The notes under the pieces: generated by a model | Database searches by the model: none | The model's input: the letters and a program-made list of their open reading frames with translations, nothing else | What the model was told of the DNA's origin: nothing | Program-made: the position numbers and the translations under genes | Shown here: one piece after another, positions 8,968-16,717 of the stretch | Layout: each line of letters begins with the position of its first letter | How positions within the stretch are numbered: the first letter of the stretch is position 1 | DNA from: Crocinitomicaceae bacterium | Lineage (GTDB): Bacteria > Bacteroidota > Bacteroidia > Flavobacteriales_D > Crocinitomicaceae | Assembly: GCA_021325675.1 (NCBI GenBank) | Contig: JAJTCM010000002.1 | Span: 124,001-188,000 of the forward strand | Length of the DNA: 64,000 bases | Direction of reading: 5' to 3'

Positions 8968-9579
8968 TTACAACTCAAAACTCAGCTCGAGCTGGTTGAC
9001 GTTTTTGAGCTGAAAGGTTTTGCGGTGGTATTTCGAAAGGCCGTGACGGATAATCGCTTTGCGGTGATCGAGTGTCGGGTAGCCTTTGTTCTGCTTCCAG
9101 TTGTACTCCGGGAATTCGTGGTGCAGCTTTTCCATCAGCTCGTCCCTGTGAGTTTTCGCCAGTACCGAAGCCGCGGCAATCGAACGGTATTTGCCATCAC
9201 CCTGCACAAAACACTTATGCGGGATCTCAAAAGAGTGGAAACGGTTACCGTCGATAATCACGAACTCGGGGCGTGTGCTCAGCTTCAGCGCGGCTTGCTG
9301 CATACCCAGGATACTTGCATTGAGAATATTGATCTCGTCGATTTTTTCCGGGGAAATAAACTGTACGTCCCAGCTGAGGGCTTCCTTTTCAATGATTTCG
9401 CGCAGGATATTACGGCTTTTCTCGGTCATTTTTTTGGAATCGTCAAGCAATTCGTGACTAAAACCGGGCGGCAGCAAAACGGAAGCTGCAACAACCGGTC
9501 CGGCCATGCATCCCCTGCCCGCTTCATCGCAGCCTGCCTCTCTTAATTTTTCGTTAAAATACGGAAGTAAACCAGACAT
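8968..9579 (-). CDS. rnhB: Ribonuclease HII
   Basis: Cuts RNA in RNA-DNA hybrids and starts removal of single ribonucleotides from DNA. The product has 203 residues, normal for RNase HII. The first metal ligands Asp18-Glu19 sit in AGCDEAGRGCMAGP. A further ligand is Asp110 in FVIIDGNRF, and the GDGKYRSIAAASVLAK block precedes the last one (about Asp146). The start at 9579 leaves 38 bases to the divergent secreted protein at 9618. The downstream propeller-like gene may share its transcript. Confidence 0.95.
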   Translation of the reverse strand: MSGLLPYFNEKLREAGCDEAGRGCMAGPVVAASVLLPPGFSHELLDDSKKMTEKSRNILREIIEKEALSWDVQFISPEKIDEINILNASILGMQQAALKLSTRPEFVIIDGNRFHSFEIPHKCFVQGDGKYRSIAAASVLAKTHRDELMEKLHHEFPEYNWKQNKGYPTLDHRKAIIRHGLSKYHRKTFQLKNVNQLELSFEL

Positions 9580-9617
9580 TACAATTTTTTTTCCTACCTT
9601 CGTAAAAAAGAAATACT

Positions 9618-9983
9618 ATGAAATTTTTAATCGTGCTCTTCGTCCTCGTTTCCAGCTTTAGCTTTTCACAGGACAAAATTTTCGAAGCAAAGGTAGCAAA
9701 TTCAGCTGATTTTGCAGCGAATAAATCCAAAGGCGAATTTTATTTTACATTTCCTTCTGCCACAAAAAAAGAAACTGTCGCTAAAAATGCTGCGTATTAC
9801 ACAAAATTTTTCAGCGTACAATATGACGAGCAATCGCACCTGGTAACCATCAAAATGGTTGACAACGACCAGTCATCCCGTCAAATCATCAACCGTTTCC
9901 TGATCAGCAGCAATATCACGCAAATTGAAATGGACGGTACCCTGTACAAAGTTGGTGAGTTTTACGATAAAAAAATCAGATAA
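9618..9983 (+). CDS. Small secreted protein, unknown function
   Basis: A 121-residue product with a clear signal peptide (MKFLIVLFVLVSSFSFSQ, cleavage after about residue 18). The rest is a compact mixed alpha/beta sequence with no cysteines. I do not recognise it. A TACCTTCG box, one mismatch from TAnnTTTG, lies about 15 bases upstream of the ATG. The next gene (DUF4920) begins two bases after its stop, so the two form an operon and may act together in the periplasm or outer membrane. Confidence 0.75.
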   Translation: MKFLIVLFVLVSSFSFSQDKIFEAKVANSADFAANKSKGEFYFTFPSATKKETVAKNAAYYTKFFSVQYDEQSHLVTIKMVDNDQSSRQIINRFLISSNITQIEMDGTLYKVGEFYDKKIR

Positions 9984-9984
9984 C

Positions 9985-10455
9985 ATGAAGAAATATATTT
10001 CAGCATTCCTGCTTGCTGCGGGAGTTGTTTTCTCGTCCCAGGCACAAAAAATGGTCGCTTACGGCCCTGAAAAAGTAGAGCCTAAAAAGGCGATCTCCGT
10101 GGAAAAGCTGTGGAACGACATGCAGAAAACCAAGGAACAAAACGACGTAACCTTTGAAGGCGAAATCGCACAGGTCTGCACCAAAGCCGGCTGCTGGATC
10201 AGCGTCAAAAAACCGGACGGAACAACTTTCCGCGTTCGTTTCAAGGATCACTTTACCATTCCGGTTGAAACGGCTGCAGGAACAAAAGCTTACCTCCACG
10301 GAAAAGCGTATTATGAAACGATCTCCGTTGAAATGTTAAAGCATTTTGCAGAAGACGCAGGAAAATCCGAAGAAGAAATTGCCAAAATTACAGAACCGCA
10401 ATACGAATTTGCGTTCCAGGCTGACGGGATTACATTCGAGAAACCGAAGAAATAA
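9985..10455 (+). CDS. DUF4920 secreted protein
   Basis: A 156-residue product with a signal peptide ending near SSQAQ (residue 21). The core carries GEIAQVCTKAGCWISV and RVRFKDHFTIPVE, the pattern I associate with DUF4920, a Bacteroidota family with a CxxxGCW pair of cysteines that could bind a metal or form a disulfide. The function is not established. It begins right after the stop of the preceding small secreted gene. The longer reading from an upstream ATG (9925) would only overlap that gene without adding a signal peptide, so 9985 is used. A terminator follows. Confidence 0.78.
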   Translation: MKKYISAFLLAAGVVFSSQAQKMVAYGPEKVEPKKAISVEKLWNDMQKTKEQNDVTFEGEIAQVCTKAGCWISVKKPDGTTFRVRFKDHFTIPVETAAGTKAYLHGKAYYETISVEMLKHFAEDAGKSEEEIAKITEPQYEFAFQADGITFEKPKK

Positions 10456-10480
10456 GCCAAAAAATATTTTTAGAAAGAAG

Positions 10481-10509
10481 AAGCTTTCCGGAAACGGGAG
10501 GCTTTTTTT
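10481..10509 (+). terminator. Terminator after the DUF4920 gene
   Basis: Stem AAGCTTTCCG / CGGGAGGCTT (two G-U pairs) closed by a GAAA tetraloop, followed by seven T in total. It starts 25 bases after the stop codon. Confidence 0.88.
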
Positions 10510-10514
10510 GTGAG

Positions 10515-10680
10515 TATATTTTGCCACAAAGGCTCTAAGGCAGAAAGTTACACGAAGGTTTTTTTGATTTTAGGACGCAAAGTAAAACAAAGTACGCGCT
10601 AAGAACGCGAAGTAAAACAAAGACTTTGCAAGCTTAGCGAACCTTTTCAGCCTTTGCGATACGCTACGCAGCCTTTGATA
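10515..10680. repeat. Dispersed intergenic repeat tract
   Basis: Non-coding text with GCCACAAAGGCTCTAAGGC, TTACACGAAGG, near-duplicate CGCAAAGTAAAACAAAG and CGCGAAGTAAAACAAAG units, and GCCTTTGCG. This is the 'TGCCACxAAGGC...CTTCGTG' kind of degenerate sequence found between genes in many Bacteroidota. Similar text is at 60845-60935. Confidence 0.5.
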
Positions 10681-10682
10681 AT

Positions 10683-11351
10683 CTACACAAAAACAAACTC
10701 GACCGGTTTCTTCTTTTTGATCAACTTGCCAAGCACGTTTTTCGCATTTTCTTTGGCTTTGTCCTGGAGCCGGAGCATTTCTGCGTTGCGGCGCATCTTC
10801 TGGCGGGCCTTGTTTTTCAACTGGCGGATTTCGTAGTCTTTCCAGCGGCCGTTTTCCTGGAAAACTTTGGTGGAAGTGGCTGTTGAGATCACATCAATGA
10901 TTTCCGGTTCGGGCAGGAAAATCTGTATAAGTGAATCCGTTTCTTTGATGTTGAATTTTTCGTCTTTGAGGTTGAACCCGATCCACACTTCGCCTTTGAC
11001 GATCAGTGTCAGCCGGCGCTTTACATTGCTTGCTTTCAGCCCGTGCCGGAAGTTGTCGGGATCGCCTAGTTTTTCAAACGTTCCTGCAAACATCTCATTT
11101 TCGCTTTTGTAATACTCAATTGAATCGGCCACTACTTCGTCTTTGTAACTGATATTTGCCAGCTGTGCGATGTTGCGGATCATTTCCACGCGGATCGGCG
11201 AATTTTCGATCTCGAAACGTGATTTCGCACTGCTCCCGGAACACCATTTTACGAAAAATAAAACGATGCCCACCAGGAGGGCCAGCATAAAAAGCCGTTT
11301 AATGAGCGCCCATTTCCTGTTGTACCGCTTGTCTAAATTCAATGTCGACAT
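10683..11351 (-). CDS. DUF4230 protein, membrane-anchored
   Basis: A 222-residue product with one N-terminal helix (about residues 17-36), then a domain homologous to the protein encoded just upstream. Shared features are the MIRNIAQLANISYKDEVV start of the domain, a GEVWIGFNLKDEKFNIKET strand set like the KAGIDLSQI segment of the neighbour, and a long helical C-terminus with KNKARQKMRRNAE. I assign DUF4230, a family of unknown function. The gene starts 53 bases inside the 3' end of its upstream paralogue, so translation is probably coupled. A lysine-rich end (LIKKKKPVEFVFV) closes it. Confidence 0.75.
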   Translation of the reverse strand: MSTLNLDKRYNRKWALIKRLFMLALLVGIVLFFVKWCSGSSAKSRFEIENSPIRVEMIRNIAQLANISYKDEVVADSIEYYKSENEMFAGTFEKLGDPDNFRHGLKASNVKRRLTLIVKGEVWIGFNLKDEKFNIKETDSLIQIFLPEPEIIDVISTATSTKVFQENGRWKDYEIRQLKNKARQKMRRNAEMLRLQDKAKENAKNVLGKLIKKKKPVEFVFV

Positions 11352-11871
11352 CTTTGTATCCGAGCTCTTTGTAAAAATTTTCTATAAATACCTCCGCGTT
11401 GTTTTTCGCGTGGCTGATGATTGATGTTTCTCCCAGGTTCCTGCGGATGCTTTTTTCGCCCTGCGCCAGGATTTCGTTTTTTTCTTCCTGCGTAAACTGG
11501 CTCCGCAAGCCGTTGATATCCTGCACTTCGGTTTTCACCTGGTTCGGGTCCATATCAAAAGACAGGATCGTTGGATAAGGCAAAACGATTTTAATGCTGT
11601 TGCGCCTGACCGTGATATCCTGGTCGCGGATTTGAGAAAGATCGATTCCCGCTTTGACTTTGGCTTTGCAGCTGATTAAAATATTGCGGTCGCCAAACTT
11701 ATACCATTCGCCCTCGTCTTTCAATTCAATGATTTTGCCAATCGTGAATTCAGACGTTGCAAGCAGGCCGATATTGCGGATTTCAAACACATCCACCTTT
11801 TCGGAGCCGGCCGCTTCATCGCTGCAGGAAACGAGAAAAAAGAAGGTCAGTATGTAAAAAATGTATCTCAC
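11299..11871 (-). CDS. DUF4230 lipoprotein
   Basis: A 190-residue protein with a lipobox (YILTFFFLVSCSDEA, lipidated Cys near residue 16). A DUF4230-type domain follows: FEIRNIGLLATSEFTIGKII, then CKAKVKAGIDLSQIRDQDI and a C-terminal helical part. The start codon is GTG at 11871, and no in-frame ATG gives a signal peptide. The 3' end overlaps the second DUF4230 gene by 53 bases. The acyl-CoA dehydrogenase ends 48 bases upstream on the same strand and may share the transcript. The function is unknown; the two paralogues may form an envelope complex. Confidence 0.75.
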   Translation of the reverse strand: MRYIFYILTFFFLVSCSDEAAGSEKVDVFEIRNIGLLATSEFTIGKIIELKDEGEWYKFGDRNILISCKAKVKAGIDLSQIRDQDITVRRNSIKIVLPYPTILSFDMDPNQVKTEVQDINGLRSQFTQEEKNEILAQGEKSIRRNLGETSIISHAKNNAEVFIENFYKELGYKDVDIEFRQAVQQEMGAH

Positions 11872-11919
11872 AGCTATAAAGGTATGAAAAAAATGTGCCG
11901 AAAAATTGAAGATGTCAGC

Positions 11920-13710
11920 TTACAGGAAATACTTTCCGCTGTCAATCAGCTTTTGCGCGATTTGCTGGCGCATTTCCTTCGGGTTGATCGCTTCGGTTTT
12001 GGTGAAACGCTTCAGTCCCATCAGCATCATGCGCGCTTCGTCACCCTCAGCAAAGGACTGGATGGCATCTTTCGCTGCTTTTGCAATCCGGTCGGCGGCG
12101 TCGTAGAAATAAATCCGGCAAATGGCAAGCTGCACATCGTCTTCTTTGATCCTTCCGGCAGCGAGATTTTTCTCCACGCGGAGCAAAACGGATTCCGCCT
12201 GGTAAAGCGCGATCGCGATGTCAGCAATGTTCATGAGGATTTCCTGCTCTTTCGAGAGCGTTTGCATCAGCTTTTGCACGGCAGAACCAGCCACCATGAG
12301 GATCACTTTTTTGAAGTTCTCCAGCGCAATGTGCTCGTTTGCCAGGATTGAACCGTCGTTTTCGGGTGTTTCCGGGATACTCATCAGCTCTCCCGCCACC
12401 TTCATTGCCGGCCCCATCAGGTCGATTTCACCTTTCATGGCGCGTTTCAACAGCATATCTACGGTCAAAAGGCGGTTGATTTCGTTCGTTCCTTCAAAAA
12501 TCCGGTTGATGCGCGAGTCCCGGTAAGAACGTTCAACAGGAGATTCAGCCGAGTAGCCCATCCCACCGTAAATCTGAACAGCTTCATCTGCTACATAATC
12601 CAGGCATTCGGAGCCGGCCACTTTGAGCATTGCACATTCGGCGGCGTATTCCTCAATTCCTTTTAGCGTGGCTTTTCCTTTATCCATGCCTTCCTCCACG
12701 AGGTGGGCGATTTTATCATCAATATTTTGCCCGGCACGGTACATAGCGGATTCCAGCGCAAATGTACGGATCACCTGCTCAGCCAGCTTGAAACGGATAG
12801 CGCCGTATTTGGAAATGGAACGGCCGAACTGTTCGCGGTCGAGCGCATATTTTACGGAGTCATTGATCGTTTGCTTTGAGCCGCCCAAAACACCCGCAGC
12901 CAGCTTGATCCGGCCAATATTCAGAATGTTCAGCGCTATTTTGAAGCCGTTTTTCCGCTCGGAAAGCAGGTTTTCTACCGGCACTTTGACATCATTGAAG
13001 AAAATCTGGCGGGTAGAAGAACCTTTGATCCCCATCTTATGTTCCTCGGGATTCATGGAAACTCCTTCGGAAGCAGCCTCAACGAGAAAAGCGCTCAGCA
13101 CATCGTCATCGTCAATTTTCGCAAAAACGGTATATAAATCGGCAAAACCGCCGTTGGTGATCCACATTTTTTGCCCGTTGAGCAGGTAATGTTTTCCGTC
13201 CTCAGACAGCACAGCCTTTGTTTTCCCGGAATTCGCATCCGACCCGGAGTCCGGCTCTGTCAGGCAGTAAGCGGCCTTCCACTCGCCTGTTGCCAGTTTG
13301 GGAATATATTTTTGTTTTTGCTCTTCCGTACCGTAATACAAAAGCGGAAGTGTACCGATCCCTGTGTGGGCGCCAAAACCAACTGAGAAAGAGTGGCCCT
13401 GACCGAGATGTTCCGTAGCTAAAAGCGAAGTTTTGAAATCAGTTCCCATTCCGCCCAGTGACTCCGGCACGGAAAGTCCCAGCAAACCAAGAGCGCCGGC
13501 TTTATCCAATAAAGATACCATCAAGCCTTCTTCCTGGGCATCAAGCCTGTCAAGCACCGGGATCACTTCCTGGTTAATGAAATCCTCGCACACCTGCATA
13601 ATCATGCGCTGTTCTTCGTTCCATTCTTCCGGAACAAAAATTTCATTGGCCTGGGTTTTGCGAATGAGAAATTCACCGCCTTTAATCGCTTTTTTTGCTG
13701 AGTCTGACAT
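11920..13710 (-). CDS. Acyl-CoA dehydrogenase (long form)
   Basis: FAD enzyme that oxidises acyl-CoA to trans-2-enoyl-CoA in fatty-acid degradation, passing electrons to ETF. At 596 residues it is the long type with an extra C-terminal helical domain (about 430-596), as in VLCAD/ACAD9-like proteins. Visible blocks are the FAD/substrate motif AYCLTEPDSGSDANSGKT, GQKMWITNGGFADLY, DREQFGRSISKYGAIR, and YGGMGYSAESPVERSYRDSR followed by RIFEGTNEINRLL, which holds the catalytic-base glutamate. It stands alone apart from the following DUF4230 genes. A TATATTCG box (one mismatch to TAnnTTTG) lies upstream. The exact chain length cannot be told. Confidence 0.92.
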   Translation of the reverse strand: MSDSAKKAIKGGEFLIRKTQANEIFVPEEWNEEQRMIMQVCEDFINQEVIPVLDRLDAQEEGLMVSLLDKAGALGLLGLSVPESLGGMGTDFKTSLLATEHLGQGHSFSVGFGAHTGIGTLPLLYYGTEEQKQKYIPKLATGEWKAAYCLTEPDSGSDANSGKTKAVLSEDGKHYLLNGQKMWITNGGFADLYTVFAKIDDDDVLSAFLVEAASEGVSMNPEEHKMGIKGSSTRQIFFNDVKVPVENLLSERKNGFKIALNILNIGRIKLAAGVLGGSKQTINDSVKYALDREQFGRSISKYGAIRFKLAEQVIRTFALESAMYRAGQNIDDKIAHLVEEGMDKGKATLKGIEEYAAECAMLKVAGSECLDYVADEAVQIYGGMGYSAESPVERSYRDSRINRIFEGTNEINRLLTVDMLLKRAMKGEIDLMGPAMKVAGELMSIPETPENDGSILANEHIALENFKKVILMVAGSAVQKLMQTLSKEQEILMNIADIAIALYQAESVLLRVEKNLAAGRIKEDDVQLAICRIYFYDAADRIAKAAKDAIQSFAEGDEARMMLMGLKRFTKTEAINPKEMRQQIAQKLIDSGKYFL

Positions 13711-13799
13711 ACACTTTTATTTGATTAAACGAATATAAACAAAAAAAGTTATATTATGCAAGCATAGAATATTAAATTTATTTAAAAAATTTTATGAAC

Positions 13800-13910
13800 A
13801 GAAATAAAATGTGGATTTTAGCCACAAATTGCACGAATGTTCGCGATTAAATCACATAATCTATATAAGAAAATATCCGTGAAATTCGTGGCTAACCTTC
13901 TTACAAAAGT
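13800..13910. repeat. Inverted 'GCCAC...GTGGC' intergenic repeat
   Basis: GCCACAAATTGCACGAATG at the left and CCGTGAAATTCGTGGC at the right form an imperfect inverted repeat around an AT-rich middle. Related units occur at 20340-20375, 22470-22482 and 30250-30285. It lies between two minus-strand genes and has no coding potential. Confidence 0.55.
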
Positions 13911-13921
13911 AGATCACCTCA

Positions 13922-13963
13922 GCCCGCCGCGGCATATATGGATAAAACTAAAATGCGGCGGGC
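13922..13963 (-). other. GC-rich hairpin 3' of the TPP-regulated receptor
   Basis: Perfect 9-bp inverted repeat GCCCGCCGC / GCGGCGGGC with a 24-base AT-rich loop, ending 13 bases beyond the receptor stop. It is not followed by a T run, so it may be a 3' stabilising hairpin or an inefficient terminator. Confidence 0.6.
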
Positions 13964-13976
13964 CTTGGCAACCGGT

Positions 13977-16499
13977 TTAGAAGCTCATAACAACCCTTCC
14001 AAGACAATTGATCCCTGCCTGCGGGAAATAAAAATTTTCAACGGTACGCTGTCCGCCATAGATATAGCCCCAGGTGTACCCGTTATTTTCGTACATGTGA
14101 TTGAATACATTATTGACTAAAATCCCGAAAATCACTTCTTTTCCGAAGAGCTTCGCTGTCGCATAATTCAGGGAGAAATTTGTGATGTAATACGCGTCCA
14201 GGCTGCGGGAATCCGTTGACGTATTATCCATAAACTGTTTGCCAACGTATTTCGACAGGATATTGAATTTCAGGCCTTTTACCGGTTCATAAGCAAGACT
14301 TACGCTTCCGATAAAATTCGGTGAAAATGCCAGGTCTGTATTTTGGTGCACAACTGCCACCTGTCCGCCATTGTCGTAATCGTCAATGTACTCGATAAAT
14401 TCCCTGATCTTATTCTGGCTGAAAGCTGCATTTCCTGACAAGTGGACCTTCCTGTTCGCCAGGAAAACACCTGCAACCAGCTCAATCCCGCTGCGGTAGC
14501 TTTGAGCTGCATTCGTACGCGTATAACCACCCACATCGTTGATTTCACCTGTCAGGATAAGCTGGTTTTTGTAGCTCATCAGGTAATAATTGGCCGTTAC
14601 GTAATATTTATCTTTCGCCAGGCGGTAGCCGAATTCCAGGTTGTTAAGCGTTTCGTGCTTCGGACGGGAAGATGCGAGGTTTTCCCGGAAATCGTCGCGC
14701 ACCGGTTCGCGGTTAGCTACGGCAAAAGACGTGTACACCTGGTTTTGGTTGTTAAAATCGTAGGTTAATCCTGCTTTGGGGTTAAAGAAAGTGTAATCTA
14801 CCTGCTGCTTAGCTTCGAGCAATTCGCCGTCAACTTCTTCCACTCCGAGGTAGGAATAGTTGATGTTACGCACCTGCAAATCGGCGTAAACCGTAAGCTT
14901 TTTAAAGCGCTTGTTGGCTTTCAGGTAAGCATTCGCATCGTTTTTGAGGGCTTCGTTGTCGTAATAATGATCGCGGATCTCACTTTGGGAAGCATAACGC
15001 GCCCAGATGATCTCGCCGAAGTGTTTTCCTTTGTACTGGTTCGCCGCACCGCCAAAAGTGATGTTCAGGCCCTTCTCAGAAAAATAATCCAGGGAAAAAA
15101 CACCGCCGTAAAAATCGTTATCCAGCCAGCGGCGACGGATCAGGTCTGTTGTTGTTACCGTATCTGTTCCAAAAATCACCGGCTCCAGACCATAATCCGA
15201 AAAATCATCGTTCTGGCGGTATTGTTCGTAAAAACCTTCCCCGTGTGTGTAATGTCCGGCCAGGTTCAGGCGCAAACGTGTGTTAAAGCTGTAATTGTAC
15301 AACAACTGATAATGTGTTTGCTGGTAATTATCGACTTCATTATCGTAGCGGTAAATGTTGTACTTTCTTGGATCAGAAGAAAATAAGTTGGCCGAATCTT
15401 CAGCGTTTTGGTAGATCCCGCCCGGGTAATAATTCGTGTAGAAATGGTTAAGAAGCGAATCTTCGTTGCCTTTCAGCTTAGCTTCCGGAACACCGTACCA
15501 AGCCTGGTAAGTAATTTCCTTCCCACTGAATACGTTGGCTTTGAGCAGGGATTTTTTACCGACATAAGACCCCGAGAAAAAATACGATTTCAGGTTCGCC
15601 GAAGCACGGTCAATATAGCCGTCGGAAGCGATGCGCGATAAGCGCATATCGAATGAAAAATGATTGTTGAGCAGGCCTGTACCGGCTTTCACGGAATTTT
15701 TGGAAGTATTGAAAGAACCGTAGGAATTGTCAATTGTCGCGTAAGGCTGCAAGTTGACCTTATCGGTCAGCACGTTGATACTTGCCCCGAAAGCTGCCGC
15801 TCCGTTGGTAGATGTTCCTACCCCGCGCTGCACCTGGATGTTTTCTACAGAGCTTGCAAAATCCGGCATGTTTACCCAAAAAACGCCGTGTGATTCGGAG
15901 TCATTGAGCGGGATCCCATTTACAGTAACGTTCGTTCTTGTCGGGTCGACCCCGCGAATGCGCACACCCGTGTATCCCACGCCTGCGCCGCCATCGGAAG
16001 TCACTACGGTTGAAACGGTTGATTCCAGCAAATACGGCAAATCCTGGCCGAAATTCTGGCTTTTGATCTGATCTTTGCTAATCTCGGTAAAAGTTGTCGG
16101 CGACGTTTTTCCCGCCCGCGTTGAATACACAAAAACCTCATCCGTTTCGCGGATGGGTTCCTTTTCGTGGTCAGGTACATCGGGGATCGACTGCAGGCCC
16201 TTCAGCCGGATATCGACCTGCAGGTTTTTGCTTTCCACCCTGATTTCCTGCTGAAAAACGGCGTAGCCCGGATAATCACATTTCAGGACGTAAGTACCGG
16301 CAGGCACATTTTTGAGCTCGTAATTCCCTTCAATATCCGAAAGACTACCGATCTGCTGGTTTTCAAGGTACACTTTGACAAAGGGCATCAATTCCTTTGT
16401 TTCTGTTTCGGTAATTTTTCCTTTGATGGAGACTTGCGCCCGGAATTGGGCAGTTGCTGCGACAAACAGCATTGTTACATAAATAATTCTTGTTTTCAT
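13977..16499 (-). CDS. TonB-dependent receptor under TPP riboswitch control (thiamine uptake)
   Basis: Outer-membrane receptor of 840 residues. It has a signal peptide (to about residue 21), then a carboxypeptidase-regulatory-like beta domain (about 23-105: SIKGKITETETKELMPFVKV). The plug runs about 125-245, with SDGGAGVGYTGVRIRGVDPTR and NGIPLNDSESHGVFWVN, and a 22-strand barrel extends to the end, which finishes on a C-terminal phenylalanine (GRVVMSF). A TPP riboswitch stands between its promoter and start codon. That identifies it as a candidate for the thiamine-regulated receptor class (called OMR1 in comparative work) taking up thiamine, TPP or precursors. No transporter follows it in the operon; the PnuC/kinase pair at 5.4 kb could be the inner-membrane step. 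Confidence 0.9.
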   Translation of the reverse strand: MKTRIIYVTMLFVAATAQFRAQVSIKGKITETETKELMPFVKVYLENQQIGSLSDIEGNYELKNVPAGTYVLKCDYPGYAVFQQEIRVESKNLQVDIRLKGLQSIPDVPDHEKEPIRETDEVFVYSTRAGKTSPTTFTEISKDQIKSQNFGQDLPYLLESTVSTVVTSDGGAGVGYTGVRIRGVDPTRTNVTVNGIPLNDSESHGVFWVNMPDFASSVENIQVQRGVGTSTNGAAAFGASINVLTDKVNLQPYATIDNSYGSFNTSKNSVKAGTGLLNNHFSFDMRLSRIASDGYIDRASANLKSYFFSGSYVGKKSLLKANVFSGKEITYQAWYGVPEAKLKGNEDSLLNHFYTNYYPGGIYQNAEDSANLFSSDPRKYNIYRYDNEVDNYQQTHYQLLYNYSFNTRLRLNLAGHYTHGEGFYEQYRQNDDFSDYGLEPVIFGTDTVTTTDLIRRRWLDNDFYGGVFSLDYFSEKGLNITFGGAANQYKGKHFGEIIWARYASQSEIRDHYYDNEALKNDANAYLKANKRFKKLTVYADLQVRNINYSYLGVEEVDGELLEAKQQVDYTFFNPKAGLTYDFNNQNQVYTSFAVANREPVRDDFRENLASSRPKHETLNNLEFGYRLAKDKYYVTANYYLMSYKNQLILTGEINDVGGYTRTNAAQSYRSGIELVAGVFLANRKVHLSGNAAFSQNKIREFIEYIDDYDNGGQVAVVHQNTDLAFSPNFIGSVSLAYEPVKGLKFNILSKYVGKQFMDNTSTDSRSLDAYYITNFSLNYATAKLFGKEVIFGILVNNVFNHMYENNGYTWGYIYGGQRTVENFYFPQAGINCLGRVVMSF

Positions 16500-16522
16500 T
16501 TTATAAAAAATTATACAAGAAT

Positions 16523-16553
16523 AAGGGGCTAATTCTTCTGGTTAATCATTAGC
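16523..16553 (-). promoter_or_regulatory. Expression platform of the TPP riboswitch
   Basis: Two exclusive pairings are visible. GCTAAT/ATTAGC forms a local hairpin (16528-16533 with 16548-16553). AGCCCCTT of the transcript (plus 16523-16530) is exactly complementary to AAGGGGCT inside the aptamer (plus 16629-16636). Ligand binding would free the local hairpin, 28 bases before the ATG. Confidence 0.55.
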
Positions 16554-16569
16554 TTTTTGCGGCTTTCGC

Positions 16570-16656
16570 CATTCTATCTTCATTTCCTACGCAGGCATTA
16601 TCCTGATCAGGTCAATGGGTATAATCTCAGCCCCTTGCGGGACACCCCTTTGAGAT
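16570..16656 (-). promoter_or_regulatory. TPP riboswitch (THI element)
   Basis: On the minus strand the conserved blocks appear in order: GGGGTG, then GGGGCTGAGATTATACCC, then ACCTGATCAGGATAATGCC, then GCGTAGGAA. These are the pyrimidine- and diphosphate-sensing cores of the thiamine pyrophosphate aptamer, and flanking ATCT/AGAT can close P1. It controls the TonB receptor starting at 16499. Confidence 0.96.
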
Positions 16657-16660
16657 GGCG

Positions 16661-16668
16661 CAAATGTA
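16661..16668 (-). promoter_or_regulatory. -7 box TACATTTG in front of the TPP riboswitch
   Basis: TACATTTG matches TAnnTTTG and ends about five bases before the first base of the aptamer, so the transcript begins essentially with the riboswitch. Confidence 0.7.
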
Positions 16669-16717
16669 ATACTTTTTTATTAATATGCTGATTAATTAAT
16701 GAGCGAATGGGCTGTAA

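Noticed and set aside
13800-13910. Inverted repeat considered as an insertion-sequence end or attachment site
   Set aside because: No transposase or integrase in the window, no target duplication, and related copies occur between many genes.
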